DNA of 64,000 bases from Diprion similis. Its lineage: Eukaryota > Arthropoda > Insecta > Hymenoptera > Diprionidae. Of this stretch, positions 26,301-39,518 are shown piece by piece; position 1 is the first letter of the stretch; each line of letters starts with the position of its first letter. A model generated the notes under the pieces. It worked only from the letters and a program-made list of their open reading frames with translations, made no database searches and was not told the origin of the DNA. The position numbers and the translations under genes are program-made. The stretch lies in contig NC_060107.1 of NCBI RefSeq assembly GCF_021155765.1, positions 14,060,501 through 14,124,500 of the forward strand. The letters run 5' to 3'.

Positions 26301-29300
26301 CTGAATGCTTTGGGCTCTCGGTAAAAGTTAAGATGGCTTTAATACGTACCTGTAACTTTTCGTGGCACAGTTTTCGAGCCAGATAACCACGGCACGTTGC
26401 CTTAAACAAACAGAAGAATGTGACTTACAATGACCGAAACACTTGCGATATTCAGTGAGAACGAGAAACAGTTTAAGTGATATCAGTGGTAGCTGATGTT
26501 CGTTATTAACAGTGCAAAACGGTTCCATTGAAATACTACACATGTTTTGTTTTGTATAAATGATTACCTGTATACGTATGATGTATTTCCTCTTGAGTTT
26601 GAAGGCGTACGTTAACTGTCGAGATCGAATTTGAGCCTGCAGGCGCAGATAACCATTACGTATGATGGTGTACCGCTTCCGGACAACGTTGCCACGATGT
26701 ACTCTCTGCATCAAAATCGCCCCGTTCTTCAATTTCAAATATCTGCAGGAGCGGATTGAAGTTTTGTTATTACGAGATACCAGTGCTATACATTTCAATA
26801 AAAGATGAGAACCATTTGGACATTCTTTTGTGTTTTTGATGCCCACTGTTGTCAAGAACTGCTTACCTTCTTCTGCATATCCATTTTCTGATGTTCCTTT
26901 GAATGATTAAAATGTATTTAGCCAGTATTCGACTCCTTTCCTGTTCCAAAAAGACATCCTGTTGATCCTTGAGGAAAACCTTTGTGTGTCCGATCTGGTA
27001 CTCCATGTCATATTTGCCAAGGGTGTTCATACAAATTTGCTTAGCAGCTTCTCTCACATCCACCTTATGCGATGGTGGGATTCCGGGGGCCAAGTGTCGG
27101 AATCGATCCACAAATTCCACGAAGTTGTACCGGATGGGGTATCCTGCACGACGAATCTTCGCAGTTTCCATCATTCCCGAATATCTTAGTTGACGGCAGC
27201 ACAGCGCGCGATCAAACAACTGTAAAATTATTTGGGACCGATTGTTCGTTTCCTACTGCAAGAAGCGTACAGTATACTCCATAAAGATAATCTGTTTTCC
27301 TTTGCTGACTTACCAGAGGCTTTTTCTCTTCATTCGGTTTTATGCATCTGACAAAGTATGGATGGCAGCTCCCCAGAGTTCTCATCAGCAGCTCTAACGA
27401 GCTTCTAAACTCGGAGGAGAGGGTTGGCCATCTTTTCTTTCCGTCTCGTTCTGTCCCCAACAACTCGTCAGCGAAGAGAGACTTGAGGAACGTGTTCTGC
27501 GATATGGAGACCAGCTGAATCATATCGGTGGAGAAAGTGTCTCGATTCTTTTCGAGGAAACCGGCAACCTGGTAAAGAACTGTGCCTGCGTAGTGTTTTA
27601 TACCAAATGATTCTATGGTGTCCGATTTCGGTTTGACGTAGTAAGCATTCTTTCCGTGCACTTGATGCACTTTGGCCAGCATTGTCTTGTCCGTTCCCTA
27701 TTAAATCGCGTATAGTCGAAATTATGATTAGCATAGTGTTCATCACTTCGAAGGAGATTTCGAACATTGCTAATTTATCGTTAGTTTTACTTAAGTGTGA
27801 CCAGTAGAGTTCAGTCATTATACGATTACTGACCTTCGGGAATTTGCTTTCTTCGTCTATGAGTGCCATAATGTTGACCGCTTTTGTGCCAATCAAATCC
27901 AACACAACTTGATTATCGACGAATTCGATATGCTGCCAAGAAATACCCTCGTTGCTGTAGTCCTGCTGTTCCATTTTGAATATGTGCTGAACGAAGAATT
28001 GTTGGAGATGTTCGTTCGTGTAGTTTATGCAAAGCTGCTCGAAACTGTTGTTGTCAAAATTCTCGAATCCAAATATATCCAAAACACCGATAGAGTTTTT
28101 AGTGTATACTTTTGGTTTGAATATCGTGTCATTAATTTTGTCAACGATCATGATAAACAACCGGCCGTAGATCGCCTTTACGAACGAATCTCGCATTTCA
28201 ATGGCTTGATCTTTCGATAAGTTGCTTACCTATATTAGATAAAAATAGTATCAGCGAGTATTCAAAGAAAGAGTTAAAAATAGCGCATATCTTCTTACCA
28301 CTCGTTCACCATGAGCAAATATGGTTTTCTTTGTAAAAGCATCGATAACACCCTGTTCAGATACGCCAAGAATTTTTGCGACTCTTTTTAAATTTTTCAT
28401 ATCCGTAATCTCTGTGGCATCCATATTTGCTGAGAAATTAAAAAAAAAAAAAACAATCATTGTTGAATCTTTGACCTTACAATGCCATTACCTACTATTA
28501 TATTTGAATTGAATTGAAACGTAATATCAACACTGACCAACTGTAACGGGCTTGTAAGTAATGTTTCCAATGTGCAATATGCCAGCAAGTACTGTCATGA
28601 TGTTCCAGAGTTCATCATCGTCGAAAGTCAAGACTTTCATAGCAGCCCGTACCTCCAAAAAGTCTTCGGCATCCACTCGACCCTCACAAGTAATTTTCGT
28701 TCCCTTGAAAAGGGAATTGATATCATTTGTACGCGTCAGTAAACAATTTCCTAGTAGAGAAGTAGGTGTTTGGGTGTTGTGTTCGTACCTCAACCAAGTA
28801 TTGGTATTTTGCTCCGTCAAAGAGATCTAATTTCTGTTTTTCCTCTTTCGATAGGCCGGCCAAAATCGAGTAGAAAATGTGGTAATTACGCTCGCCTTTT
28901 GCCTGTGATACAATTCGGCATTTTTCTAACAAGTATTGTTCGATACGCGCGCCCTCGATGACACCCTTCTTGTTAAAATTGATGTCGATGTATTTCCCGA
29001 AACGAGAGGAATTGTCGTTGCGAACGGTCTTCGCGTTTCCAAATGCTGAAACAATTTAGTAAACACTTTGATTTGACCGTTTCACCATCATGCTTGTTGC
29101 TACTACAATATATAATTATTTGGACATGAAAATTTTACCCTCAAGAATTGGATTGGCTTGAAGAATTTGCTGCTCTATCCAAGAGTGCCTTCCACTTATG
29201 GCCGCTAAATATTGAAGAATCAATTTGGTACTTTCTGTTTTTCCAGCACCACTTTCTCCGCTGATGGAATAAACATGAATTTGATATTTCTCAAGTACAT

Positions 29301-30671
29301 TTGTTATCATGCAATCAATGCTTGAGGACATCGAATGTACACAACTTGAAGATAGTACCTGATAACGATGCACTGATCATCTCCAGATTCTTTCATCTGC
29401 GAGAAAGAGTTGTCGCCGATGGAAAAAATATGAGGTGGCATTTCACCCAACTTTTTACCTCTGAACATTTCAATTTCTTGATTCGTATAAATATTCAAGA
29501 CTTGGTAGGGGTTCACTGCTACCAACAGGTTCCCAGTATACGTCTGGATACATACAAAAATATATTTTTTTTTATGTACATGCAATTATGCATTCATTCA
29601 ACGGGCATACGGAAATTTACTCAATTACTCATATATTTGATATTCAACTTACGTAGATAAGGTTCTTATTGTAACGAGCGTGTAAATTTTTGAGGATAGC
29701 ATACTCTTGAAGATCTCCCAATTCAATCATGTCCTCGACCCCAGACACGGAGGACGCATGCATTGGCTTGATGATCTGACTCGTCGTTATTTTCATGGGA
29801 ACCTAAAGGGCCATAACATTCGTTAAGAGAACGTGCATCAGAATGCCGAAAATGAAGCTCAGACATTTTTGATGATACAGTTCAATTACGACACTACTTT
29901 GTCTGCACACTTTGGAGAACGTCTAAGAAATCAGTACGGATTTTTTTTTTTTTTGGCAGGAGATGGGAAAGATTCAAATTTAAATGTGCATTCCTAAAAT
30001 ATAGCTTTGCCATAAATCACATTAACGCCTCACTGTACACTCAGTGTGATTTGATGATTTGAACTACGATTAGATAATCGTATCGTACTGGATAAAAATT
30101 AGTTTTCAACTGTACGCGGAAATTGTTATTACAAACAGCAGCAGCAATGTAACAAGAACATGGCAATATATGGGTGAAATATAGTTGATCCTTGAAGAAT
30201 GTGTAATCAGGCGAGACTTATCTGATCAGCAATAACGTCGAATATGATGATCTAATGTATAAGTATATATTATATACTTTAGGTTACGTGTCTGAGGAAA
30301 ATTAATTTAAGGTTATTCCTATACGCATTCTTGAAAAATGAGGTCTTCAGTTACATCTGTAATCTTACCTTTCCGGCATCGTGCTCCACCATGACCTGGT
30401 GCTTGTTGATGGCGACGATCTTGCCCCCCCATGGTATTTCAAATTCACCTGTTTTTTCCGTTGAAAACCACACGTGGTCGCCCTATTGTTGAAAGTGAAT
30501 AACCGAGATAGTGATTATAAATTGCAGAGATTGAACAAATTCGTCGGAATCTTTGTATAAAAATTCAAGTTACGTCGGGTTAAATGTAAAATTGCGATGA
30601 TTTGTCAAAAGCAGATGACTCACCAAAGTGTAGGGAAAATTTTGACTCTGACTATTTTCTGGTGTACCCAT
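20387..30671 (-). CDS. Myo28B1: Unconventional myosin class VII (Myo28B1/myosin-VIIb type), 2136 aa
   Basis: Actin-based ATPase motor. Coding exons (start to end): 30671-30624, 30482-30369, 29802-29653, 29543-29359, 29260-29139, 29045-28789, 28703-28538, 28429-28299, 28229-27834, 27697-27314, 27219-26867, 26742-26568, 26400-26350, 25786-25505, 25417-25211, 25148-24917, 24828-24267, 24194-23990, 23928-23758, 23661-23417, 23342-23173, 23107-22923, 22459-22079, 21951-21622, 21507-21089, 21008-20911, 20778-20387. They join into one 6411-nt frame. Motor (about 17-740): P-loop GESGAGKT, switch I NDNSSRFG, switch [10 protein letters not shown]. Then about four IQ motifs, a short charged helix (about 845-900), MyTH4, FERM (about 1190-1535), SH3 (about 1540-1597), and a second MyTH4-FERM to the end. 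This matches MYO7A/crinkled layout. Going straight from the IQ ending in HEKLQ to a short helix, and the wording [14 protein letters not shown], recall fly Myo28B1 rather than crinkled; that assignment is from memory. The intron after exon 16 has a GC donor. The first-exon acceptor side of WRKK (25786) has a weak pyrimidine tract, the least certain junction. Confidence 0.93.
22685..22871. mobile_element. Hairpin-core repeat in a myosin intron
   Basis: This 187-bp stretch, in the intron between 22459 and 22923, matches the core of the 62.4-63.2 kb foldback (62739 to about 62905). Shared pieces include ACATTTGTTACCGACATTA, CGCGCATGCCGGTAATGTA and the downstream GCCATTTCGTCA and AATCTCATGGGAC. 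It contains nested inverted repeats (TTGTTACCGAC against GTCGGTAACAA). Only the centre and right half of the larger palindrome are present, so it is a truncated copy. Confidence 0.75.
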
Positions 30672-31838
30672 TTTAAAGTCGTGTTATTCCATTTTTTTTA
30701 TTTTACCAATAGTCACTTTGACACTTGTGCGAAGACTACAATTGTTATTGTCTGTGAAATGTGAACGGTGATTTTACTGCTGGATGAATAGCCGCGATAT
30801 TGATACCAGCCTGTGCACCCTTTATCACTACCGTGGCGTGTTATCAACGGCTCTGTTTTTGCTCTAATCAGTACGATCTATAATAGCTACGTGTAGTCGG
30901 GTTAGTCAGCGGCTAGCTTTGATCGTTGGAGTTACACAGTTACTAATGCTGACAGCTGTGAATTCCTCACCAAGATCAGATACGACGATCCAAATTAATT
31001 TTGGAAGTAGAGACTTAAGTATCAAATTGACGTGCTGGACGGTATAATAGGCAATTAATAAGTACGATTTAGAAAAGTATAAAGTGGAAGTGAAAAAAAA
31101 TATCGTTATCCTTTTTCTTAAACGCGGAATATATTATGGTCTGTGTATGCTGTGTACGTGCAGGTGACGACTGTCTGCTTACAAATTATAAATGATTATT
31201 CGGAGTAATCATTTTGCCCACGGTTATCTAATCTGGCGAAAGAAATATCTTATTCACTCATACCTCAGAATAGGGATTGTTCAATTTATGATCAGTGGAT
31301 TTTTGTTACTACATTGGATATAAAGCGTAGATAAGTTGATACAATATTATAGCTGCTTTATACATATATATCTAGGCTAATGAAGCGATTCAATTTATAC
31401 ATCAGTTTGTTTGAATATATTGAACTGAAAGTACGTGTATAAACAGAAAAATGTTTATATTCCAATGTAAATGTAATAATATGAGCACCATGTGCAATTT
31501 TCGATTGTTTTTAATCGATTTGGGATAACTATTACATCTGATTTTAGTATGTGTACGTCGCGTAGCACTCCACATTCTATTCTCGGTTAATTTTTCATTC
31601 CTTCACTATGAAATTCTTAAATCCTAATGATATTGGTAACGGCGCAGTGTAATCAGATTTGATTTAAAAAAGATTAGAAATTTCAATACAATACAATACA
31701 AAAAAAAAAAACCTGTAAACTTTGGAGTGAATCAATTTTCTTCTATTTCGTCAATTTTTTTCTCATATAAACTATCACTAACGATACTGGCAAATACAAC
31801 TGTATTAGATTTAAATACATTTTTTAACCACCCCTACC
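30672..31838. other. Myosin 5' flank
   Basis: AT-rich non-coding DNA upstream of the myosin start codon, holding its presumed 5' UTR and promoter. No clear TATA/initiator pair was chosen, and no other gene was recognised. Confidence 0.45.
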
Positions 31839-31858
31839 GCCTCCGTGGCGCAATCGGC

Positions 31859-31895
<37 letters not shown>

Positions 31896-31912
31896 GAGCC
31901 CACCCGGGGGCG
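31839..31912 (+). tRNA. tRNA-Asn (anticodon GTT)
   Basis: A 74-nt cloverleaf. The acceptor GCCTCCG (31839-31845) pairs with CGGGGGC (31905-31911), allowing one G-T pair, with discriminator G at 31912. The anticodon loop CTGTTAA carries GTT at 31873-31875. The T arm contains the B-box GGTTCGAGCCC. The A-box region TGGCGCAATCGGCTAGCGC is intact. There is no intron. A run of five T (31919-31923) just downstream is the Pol III terminator. Confidence 0.97.
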
Positions 31913-31918
31913 CGTTTG

Positions 31919-31923
31919 TTTTT
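31919..31923 (+). terminator. Pol III terminator of tRNA-Asn
   Basis: TTTTT begins seven bases after the mature tRNA end, as expected for RNA polymerase III. Confidence 0.8.
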
Positions 31924-32710
31924 GGAATATTTTTCAGTTTGCAGTGACTCTGGTTTACATGCATTTTTGCCGAATTTCGAGCAACAAAATACAGAAGCTG
32001 TTCGGGTTGAGACGTCAGTACTATAATAAATAGCCTGATAATGAAAACCACTTTTAGTTATGATGTTACGAAGTACGAGTATAATTTGCAATTAGTTTTA
32101 TAAATAATCATTTGGGGATGTAGAAGCTCTATAAACTAGGAGCGGCTGCGCTTACTACAAGTTAGCAACGAACTCGTTACATGGAGGTATCTTAACATCT
32201 ACACGTTAACTCTATCAATTTTGATTTATCTGAAAATTTTACATCGGAGTTAACTTATAACCAGAGTTAATCATAATGCATTACTTTGATAATCACTGTA
32301 TTCATTACACATTACACTGAGTAATGTGAAATGGATGAGTGGTCTGTTACAACTGAAAAGTAATTTGTAATGGAGAGTATGCAATATGTACCTACACTTC
32401 TTTTTAAATTTGTTGTTCATTATAAACTTTTCCACCCTCTTACAACCTGTTAAGAGTTGAACTTTGGGAAATGGTGACATACGTGTTTTATTAATTGTAA
32501 AGTGGAGTAAAGAAGTTGGTTTTCAAGTGATAGCTTTCTCATATAGAAAATTTTTTAGCGCAATAAAACAATGAAAATGCAATGTGCGAGTTTCTAATTT
32601 GCACGTTTTTCTTCTGCGTGAGGTATTGATCTTCAAACAGAAGAAAAACAAATTTGCCCAGAAGAAACTTTTAGTAAATGAAATAAGATTATGATAGATC
32701 AATTATTTTA

Positions 32711-32876
32711 TTTGTAATGGAATATTCCTCATTACAAATTACGTTTTTTCAATTTGTAATGGAGCATTCATCCATTACACATTACTTTTTGTATTTGTAG
32801 TGGAGCACTCATAAATTACACATTACTTTTAATATTTGTAATGGAGAAGTTATCCCATACACATTGTTCAAGGTAA
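32711..32876. repeat. 41-42 bp minisatellite, about 4 copies
   Basis: The unit starts TTTGTAATGG at 32711, 32753 and 32835 and TTTGTAGTGG at 32794, giving spacings of 42, 41 and 41 bp. Each unit has GTAATGG near its start and CCATTAC or ATTACAC/CATTAC later, so each can form a small hairpin. Looser relatives of the motif occur from about 32270 to 32400. Confidence 0.75.
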
Positions 32877-33227
32877 TGGGTAATCCATTACTTTTACATT
32901 ACTATTTTCACGATTCTGCTTATAACAAGTTTCGCATGAAACTAATCAATGGAACAATTCTTATTAGACTGTTGGAAAAATTTCTGGACATATTTTTCAT
33001 AAATCCTGGTGAAAAAATAGATAAACTCAATTACTAGGTTAGGTTGGTTGCCTCTGCAGCTGAAGAGATAGGGAACTGGCTTCGAGTGCTGTTGGTTTTC
33101 GTCTACAACTTAGTGCAAGTAGCGCTCCTCATTATCCTATTCTTTCGTCTATTCCTTCTACACCTGTGTTAAGGTTTGTTTACTTAACCTTGCCACATAT
33201 TGAGCAATTTTTTGGCGCCGTATTTTA

Positions 33228-33347
33228 GGCAACTAGTTTTAATGTAATGAGTCACGTGTTGCTTATCCGCAGGCGTGAAAAAGTCACGCCCTATTATAGG
33301 CACATAATTTTCATGTAACGAGTCGCATGCTGCCTACGTGCAGGCGT
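33228..33347. repeat. Two-copy direct repeat with 71-bp period, upstream of prohibitin
   Basis: GGCAACTAGTTTTAATGTAA at 33228 is repeated as GGCACATAATTTTCATGTAA at 33299. Both continue through GAGTC..TG.TGC.TA....CAGGCGT. The similar block is about 49 bp. It lies about 0.2-0.3 kb before the likely prohibitin 5' exon and could be promoter-proximal, but no function is shown. Confidence 0.55.
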
Positions 33348-33499
33348 CCAAATATCCACATATTTGCCAGCAACCAACTGCACGTGCACATGGCAGTACG
33401 CATGCGTGAAAATCAGTTCGTGATCTGAACTGAACACAGCAGAACGTCGTACCCGTAAAAGAAATACACACGATGTCTACCCCCACTGCGCAGCCATTT

Positions 33500-34173
33500 T
33501 GAAACAGGGGAACTGACCAATCACGACATCAATTCAGTGGAAGGAGCCAATAGAGAAGAAAATGAGCTGTGCAGTAACCGGGTATCCCTCTGCGCCTGCA
33601 GCCTACGCCTGTGCCGGCTCGTCGTTCTTTCCACAGGCCGTATTGCCGGAATCCATTTTCCTCTATCGACCAGCACCGCGGCACGAGGAGAAAAACTGAT
33701 AAACAGGCTCGGAAAACGCCGTCAATTACGTAAGTATTTCATTATTATTCAGGCAACTTTCTATCATTGTTTTCCACAATATTCTTATTGTTGCATTACG
33801 TAAAATGGACACGCGAGTATTTTTCAGAATTGTCGGCTTAAAAAGAGCCCGGTCGGCTCAATTTCGGCGAGCTTTTTTCCCAATGTTTACACACATATTT
33901 TATAATACTTTTGGTGATTCTCAGTATTCACACATATCGTAGTTCACTTCAATTTCTTACAGGCGTATAAAATTGTACTGAAACCATCCCTTGAATCATA
34001 CTTGAGCTGTGAGATGTAATTTTTTTTAGGTTAGACTTGGTACACATAAATTATATCTACTATTACATCAGATTTTATTCTCGCTGATAATGAATTATTA
34101 ATTTCTCATAACTTTCAGCCCAAATATTTAAAAATGAATAAAATTTTTTCACCACCAGGTCCACTACGAAAAT
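33500..34173 (+). other. Prohibitin 5' untranslated exon(s) and intron
   Basis: A strong donor (AC|GTAAGT) after 33729 and an acceptor (CACCACCAG) ending at 34158 define an intron of 429 bp just before the start codon. So there is a non-coding first exon ending at 33729 and 15 nt of UTR (34159-34173) on the second exon. The transcription start was not determined, and 33500 is only an approximate left edge. Confidence 0.55.
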
Positions 34174-35347
34174 ATGGCAGCAAATTTATTCACCAGGCTT
34201 GGCCAGGCCGGCCTTGCAGTGGCTCTTGCTGGCGGTGTAGTTAATTCTGCCCTTTATAATGGTTTGTTACATTTTTTTTGTCTGTCCAAAATACGCTATT
34301 TTCTGTGATACTGTCAAATCGAGCAAAAATATTGTTCATGAAATATGATGTATGCTGTTATTGCTTGTGATTTGATTCTTTGATTTGATCACCATTCAAT
34401 CCAACGTAAAAGTTCCCTCATTTGGTGATTAATTCATGGATACTTTTACACTGAGATGGAAGATGGTTTCACCCAAGTTGAAGAATAAAATTGCAAGGAA
34501 AATAGAGTTTTAATGATTTAATGTATGTTTTAGTTGACGGAGGGTACAGAGCGGTGATATTCGATAGATTTTCTGGTGTAAAGAACACAGTAGTGGGTGA
34601 AGGGACGCATTTTTACATTCCTTGGGTTCAGAGGCCTATCATGTACGACATTAGATCATGCCCGAGAAACGTCCCAGTCATTACAGGAAGTAAAGATTTG
34701 CAAAATGTGAATATCACGTTGCGTATATTGTTCAGACCGATACCAGAATCTCTGCCGAAAATTTATACTGTTCTTGGAGTTGATTATGCCGAACGAGTAC
34801 TGCCGTCAATTACCACTGAAGTGTTGAAGGCCGTGGTAGCACAATTTGACGCCGGAGAATTAATCACTCAACGTGAAATGGTATCTCAGAAAGTTAACGA
34901 AGATTTAACAGAACGTGCCGGTCAGTTCGGAGTAATTCTGGACGACATTTCAATTGTAAGTATCGTTCTACATGGCGCATGTATAATTCACCCGATTTCG
35001 TCAATCATGAAGGTCCATTCGAATGATTTCATTTTCAGACACACTTGACATTCGGCAAAGAGTTCACGCAAGCTGTTGAGTTGAAGCAGGTCGCCCAGCA
35101 GGACGCGGAGAAGGCGCGTTTCGTCGTAGAAAAAGCCGAACAACAGAAGAAGGCAGCGGTCATAAGTGCGGAAGGTGACGCTCAGGCCGCAATTCTGCTC
35201 GCCAAAGCGTTTGCCGAAGCTGGAGATGGTCTGGTTGAGCTTAGGAGAATCGAAGCTGCCGAAGACATTGCGTACCAGCTGTCACGTTCTCGTCAAGTCT
35301 CATACCTTCCCGCTGGTCAAAATATCCTCCTCAACCTCCCCCAGTAA
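34174..35347 (+). CDS. PHB1: Prohibitin-1
   Basis: Subunit of the ring-shaped prohibitin complex of the mitochondrial inner membrane, which supports cristae, m-AAA protease regulation and protein stability. Coding exons are 34174-34261, 34534-34955 and 35039-35347, with GT-AG introns. The product is 272 aa, exactly the animal PHB1 length. Seen in order: an N-terminal hydrophobic anchor (about residues 8-27, [17 protein letters not shown]); the SPFH/PHB domain (about 27-187) with [38 protein letters not shown]-like text and [29 protein letters not shown]; then a coiled coil (about 180-215, [18 protein letters not shown]) and the family C-terminus [15 protein letters not shown]. The start codon is the one giving the conserved MA.. 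N-terminus. Two overlapping AATAAA motifs (35351-35360) lie directly after the stop codon. Confidence 0.97.
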
Positions 35348-35350
35348 TGC

Positions 35351-35360
35351 AATAAATAAA
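35351..35360 (+). promoter_or_regulatory. Poly(A) signals of prohibitin
   Basis: AATAAATAAA contains two overlapping AATAAA hexamers just after the stop codon. Use of a more distal site is possible. Confidence 0.5.
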
Positions 35361-38300
35361 ACTGTACATAGACTTGAGAAAATCGTTCTCTTCTAACACA
35401 TTCTCACGACAAACTGACATCATCACAATAGAGAATATCACACGTACATAAATCATTTATCGTACAACACTAACCATTGCGAATACAAGGGATAACGACG
35501 ACTTTAATTGTATCGAGTACCTACACGTAATACACTGTTCAGTGCTATTCTTTCGTTTATTGGTCCGGATATCGCGCAGCTACTGCACACTGAGCATAAC
35601 CGATTAATTTTGCTATAAGTGTTTCCATAATTTGTGTTTTAATATACGAGGTAGCGATCCTAGCTAAGCTATTTAGCGATTTCGTATAGTATTTTGGTGA
35701 TTTCACGTAATGGGAAGAGCATTTTCCTTGGATCTCGGCAAGCCTTTGATTAAATTGAGATGTTCTGCTGCAACTATAATTTCCCTCACTGCGGTGTAAA
35801 CCGATTCTCTTCCATTCGCACACAGAATCACTGTAAAAGTACGCAATCGGAAGAATCTTGGAATTGTTTCAATGGGTCACCGAAGAGTGATAATTCCGAA
35901 GAAATTTTAGCAAGCAATATTTGTTTAAAATTACTTATCAAACCCGTAGCGAGAAAATATTTCTCTTTTTCAATAATTTGAGGCAACCTGAGATATAATT
36001 CAGGCTGACTACCCTACGTGAGTTACGAATACAATATATAATAAATTGACCGAAATAGTCTAGCTGCCTTCTCTCGCCAAGTAAAAAATTCACAGCACCG
36101 TAACCCTTGAAAAGTATTTCGAATGGTCAAATTGTTTTTTTTTTTTACTAACATACTGAGTTTATTTATAACTCCAGATGCAATTTATGCGTTGTACATG
36201 TGATATTATTCGTTGTTACAAGACACACCTGTTTGCATTTAAACAAAAGAGTTCAAAATTATAATTGATTGTGATGATTCTAGCCGAATGTTACAATTTA
36301 AAATGATACGAAATTGTACTGTAATCAACTGTAGGAACTACTGAGCGAACGAAAACAAAAAATTGTGCATCTCAATTTGAAATGTAAATCCCGATGATGC
36401 ATGTCATTGTACAAAATGCTTCGAATTTCAACGAAATTTCAGTTTTGTTTACTTGTTATTTTATCCTTCTCCCCGCTCGTGTACACAAAAATTAAACAAA
36501 TTCAAAAGTCTAGACTCCAGGAGGTCATGTGTTACCGTAGCTTAGTCATGTTAATAAAAAAGTGGCATATTTTACTTTTATTTGCCATTTTACAATTCTA
36601 TGTAGTAGAAATATTTTATCAATTTAATAGTTTTGTAGAAACACGAACTTGAATTTTTGTTTTTCCACCTTTCCTTTCGTCACGTATAATTTTTTTAAAT
36701 TCACAGACCAAAAAATAAAGTCCAAGGTAAATCGTTGAAGCATGGAAAATGGAACCTAATTCGGGAGATGTATCAAATCATCTCTATTTTTCCCTGCACA
36801 AACTTACATGTGAAAAAAAACGGCTGTTTGTTGGTTTGACTGTTAGAACACGATAATGCCGATAGCTATTCGTCCGATTTTCTGATTCCTGCATCGAAAA
36901 CTGAGCAGTGAACAATCCTGGTAATTTCTGCGGCGGTGTCTCTCGCCTCACTGCCGGCACAACAATTTTTTTTGAATTTCACACTTTGAACGAACTTCAG
37001 CAGAGTCTAAAGTGTAATGGAAAGACTTTATGTACTTGTATGTAGGTAACAACTTGGATGGGAAATTGCGTATGAATGGATCATGCCAATTAATTGAATT
37101 TCAAGACTGGAGAACAACGTAGACTGGTGTTTGTGATCTTGGGAATCGTATGGACCGCGAATGACAAACTTATCTTGTACACCGCATGATTTTATTATTA
37201 CTAAATAGCGCCTCATATTCAGTGTTACAGTTGTTGGGAAACTATTATTTAATTAATCAGAACATAGGTTCTAGGATGTTTTTTGTTGAGTTGTAACTTC
37301 TGTTTTAACAAGGTTGGTTGGGCGAAATTATATGCATTTGTTATCTACGTAAATCTTTTTGAAAATATTAAAATCGAAAATACTTTAGGATTAAAGACAA
37401 ACGCTCATACATATCAATGCATCACTTCAAATCGCTTCAAAATGGTTAGAAGATCCAGCAGATTCATTCGATTTCACTATATGATGGTTTATTTTGTTCA
37501 GTAGACCATTTCCTACAAAGCCACCGACACAGGGTTTCTTCTTCAGTAGTCAATTGAATATTGTTATTTATTCATTTTAATCAATATTATACAAAAAAAA
37601 ATAGTCTTCTGAATAGCAGAGTGTCGAGCGCGCAGAGAATTTCTGGAAACAAGGAATTTAATGACATTTTTATTTTCTTGAGAACTCGAGGAATTCACGG
37701 AGAATTTTTTTAGATATCTAGAACTTTTCGGTCGATCTCTCAATCCGATGTAATTTTTTTACTTAACCCTGCATCGGCGATATGTTTTTTTGACTACGCC
37801 GCCGACAATCTATAACGATATCGTTCTTGACCATTTTTAACCAACTTCGGAGTGTCCAAAAATTCTAAAAAAATTCAGGGGAACAGTTTAACATTTCTAC
37901 TTGACGACCCAATAGTTTGCATTAGAATATTTCTAATTGTTTAATAAATAGAAACTTCTAAACATTGCAAAATTCCGGAGATACCGAGAAACCCAAAAGT
38001 CATACTTCACGATATCACTACAGATGACCGGCGTATAGAGTTAACTTGGGGCCTGGGGTATAATGTTTGGGCTTGTTTGGTTCGATCCGGGTATCAAAAG
38101 TTGGTTAGCAGCCGAACCCAGTTCCCAATCACACAATCCCTTAACTTCAATAGGTAGTAGAAGTTTTACTAAGGGAACAGATGAATACCATATTCTGGAA
38201 AACCTAATCAGTTATAAAACAATTTTTTTTAAATGGTTATATTCAAATATTTTTAACAATTTCGAAGCGTTTCAAAATTATTGTATTTTGAAAGAGATCC

Positions 38301-38430
38301 TCGCAGCTTACGAACGCAATTATTCGATAAATACTCAACATCGGACTATCTCGTAATAAAATGAACAAAAGGTATCGATTTTGGCCGACCAATTCCCCTC
38401 TATAAACTTCGTACTGAATTAGTCTGTGGT
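35361..38430. other. Non-coding region
   Basis: About 3 kb of AT-rich DNA. Open frames up to about 97 codons resemble nothing known and have no splice or codon support. One TTAACCCTGC at about 37764 resembles a piggyBac-type end, but no partner was found. Confidence 0.45.
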
Positions 38431-38834
38431 CTAGTTTAAAGTGCTTAGCGTCCTGTCAATTCCGAGAAAACCGCGACGGCATTGCCGAGACGGGGAGGAC
38501 GAGCAGGGCGAGGAAGTTACCGGCGAGGCGGCTGTCGAGCTGATATCCTCGAGTCTGCAGCGCGACTCTGATGCCGCACTATGGGCCTCATCGAGATGAC
38601 GCTCGAGATATTGCCGCCTTCGGTGTCCGTGTCTGCTCCTTGCCGCCTCGGCCGTCCCGAACTCCGGGCCCGGACGGGCCCTCTGGAGGACTGACAGGCC
38701 GCCCGTCATTACACGGTGACTCGGCAAGGGCCGGCGGGCCGATGGGCCCGCGGATGGCTATTCGGCCGAGGCGAGAGAACGACGGGCCCGACGCGAACAC
38801 TTCTCAGACTCTCCTTCCCCGTCTCGCTCCGTAA
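38431..38834. other. GC-rich island with open frames on both strands
   Basis: A sharp local rise in GC and CpG in otherwise AT-rich DNA. On the minus strand a frame open from about 38760 to a stop at 38431 ends in RRGFLGIDRTLSTLN and has a Ser/Pro-rich stretch (ISSTAASPVTSSPCSSSPS). On the plus strand a Pro/Arg/Gly-rich frame runs 38571-38834. It could be a terminal coding exon (minus strand) of a gene extending rightwards, or a CpG-rich promoter or enhancer. I recognise no domain. Confidence 0.3.
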
Positions 38835-38997
38835 CCACGGATCAAGGATATCGGTGTGAGTATCTAAACGTGAGAAGATGCGCTAAGCTGATAACTATAT
38901 CTATAGGTATCTACACCTTCGTACTCGACTCGCAGAAAAATTTATGCTACAATGTTTGCATAAGTAGATTTATATAACGCAAGCTTGTCTTACGCGT

Positions 38998-39135
38998 TTT
39001 TCATGTGTAGGTATTTTCCGTACACGAAGTACCCGTCTCGACGACGGTAGATAGAATGAGTCTGCGAATGCGCATGCGCGGTGTAGGTAGAAGTGGTATT
39101 TTGCGTACTGCGCGCATACGCACTCGCAGACAGAT
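38998..39135. repeat. GCATGCGC-type inverted repeat, related to the 62-63 kb foldback flanks
   Basis: GAGTCTGCGAATGCGCATGCG at 39058-39078 is mirrored by CGCGCATACGCACTCGCAGAC (39110-39130). The middle AGTGGTATTTTGCGTACT recurs at about 63187-63204 and, inverted, at about 62384-62407. The left part (TTTTTCATGTGTAG... GTACCCG-like) also matches the reverse complement of about 63240-63290. It is therefore a dispersed repeat family in this genome. Confidence 0.65.
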
Positions 39136-39491
39136 CTGACATTGTTCAACGCTTCAACTTAACCTCAATTTCATGAAAAAACGCGTAGCATACTGTTGTT
39201 GCATAAAAGATCGTGTGCGCCATGGAGAAACCGTATTTGTATTCCTCGCGTGTTTGCAATGTTTGTTTTCAGCTCCCGACCTCGCTCGCCCTGCGTAAAT
39301 TTACGCTTCCTTGATGCACAATGCACTATTATTCGTGAACAGTGATCATCACTGAGTTTAACTGACAGTCATTTATGCGATTTCAAATGATTTATATTCA
39401 ATCGTTTTAGAGTTCAGCCGACCGTTTTACGTCAACGTTACAAATACCAATGGCATAGAAGACTTTGCATAAACTGTTATAAGTTGATCGA

Positions 39492-39518
39492 AGATAGATA
39501 GATAGATAGATAGATAGA
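39492..39518. repeat. (GATA)n microsatellite
   Basis: About six to seven tandem AGAT/GATA units. Confidence 0.9.
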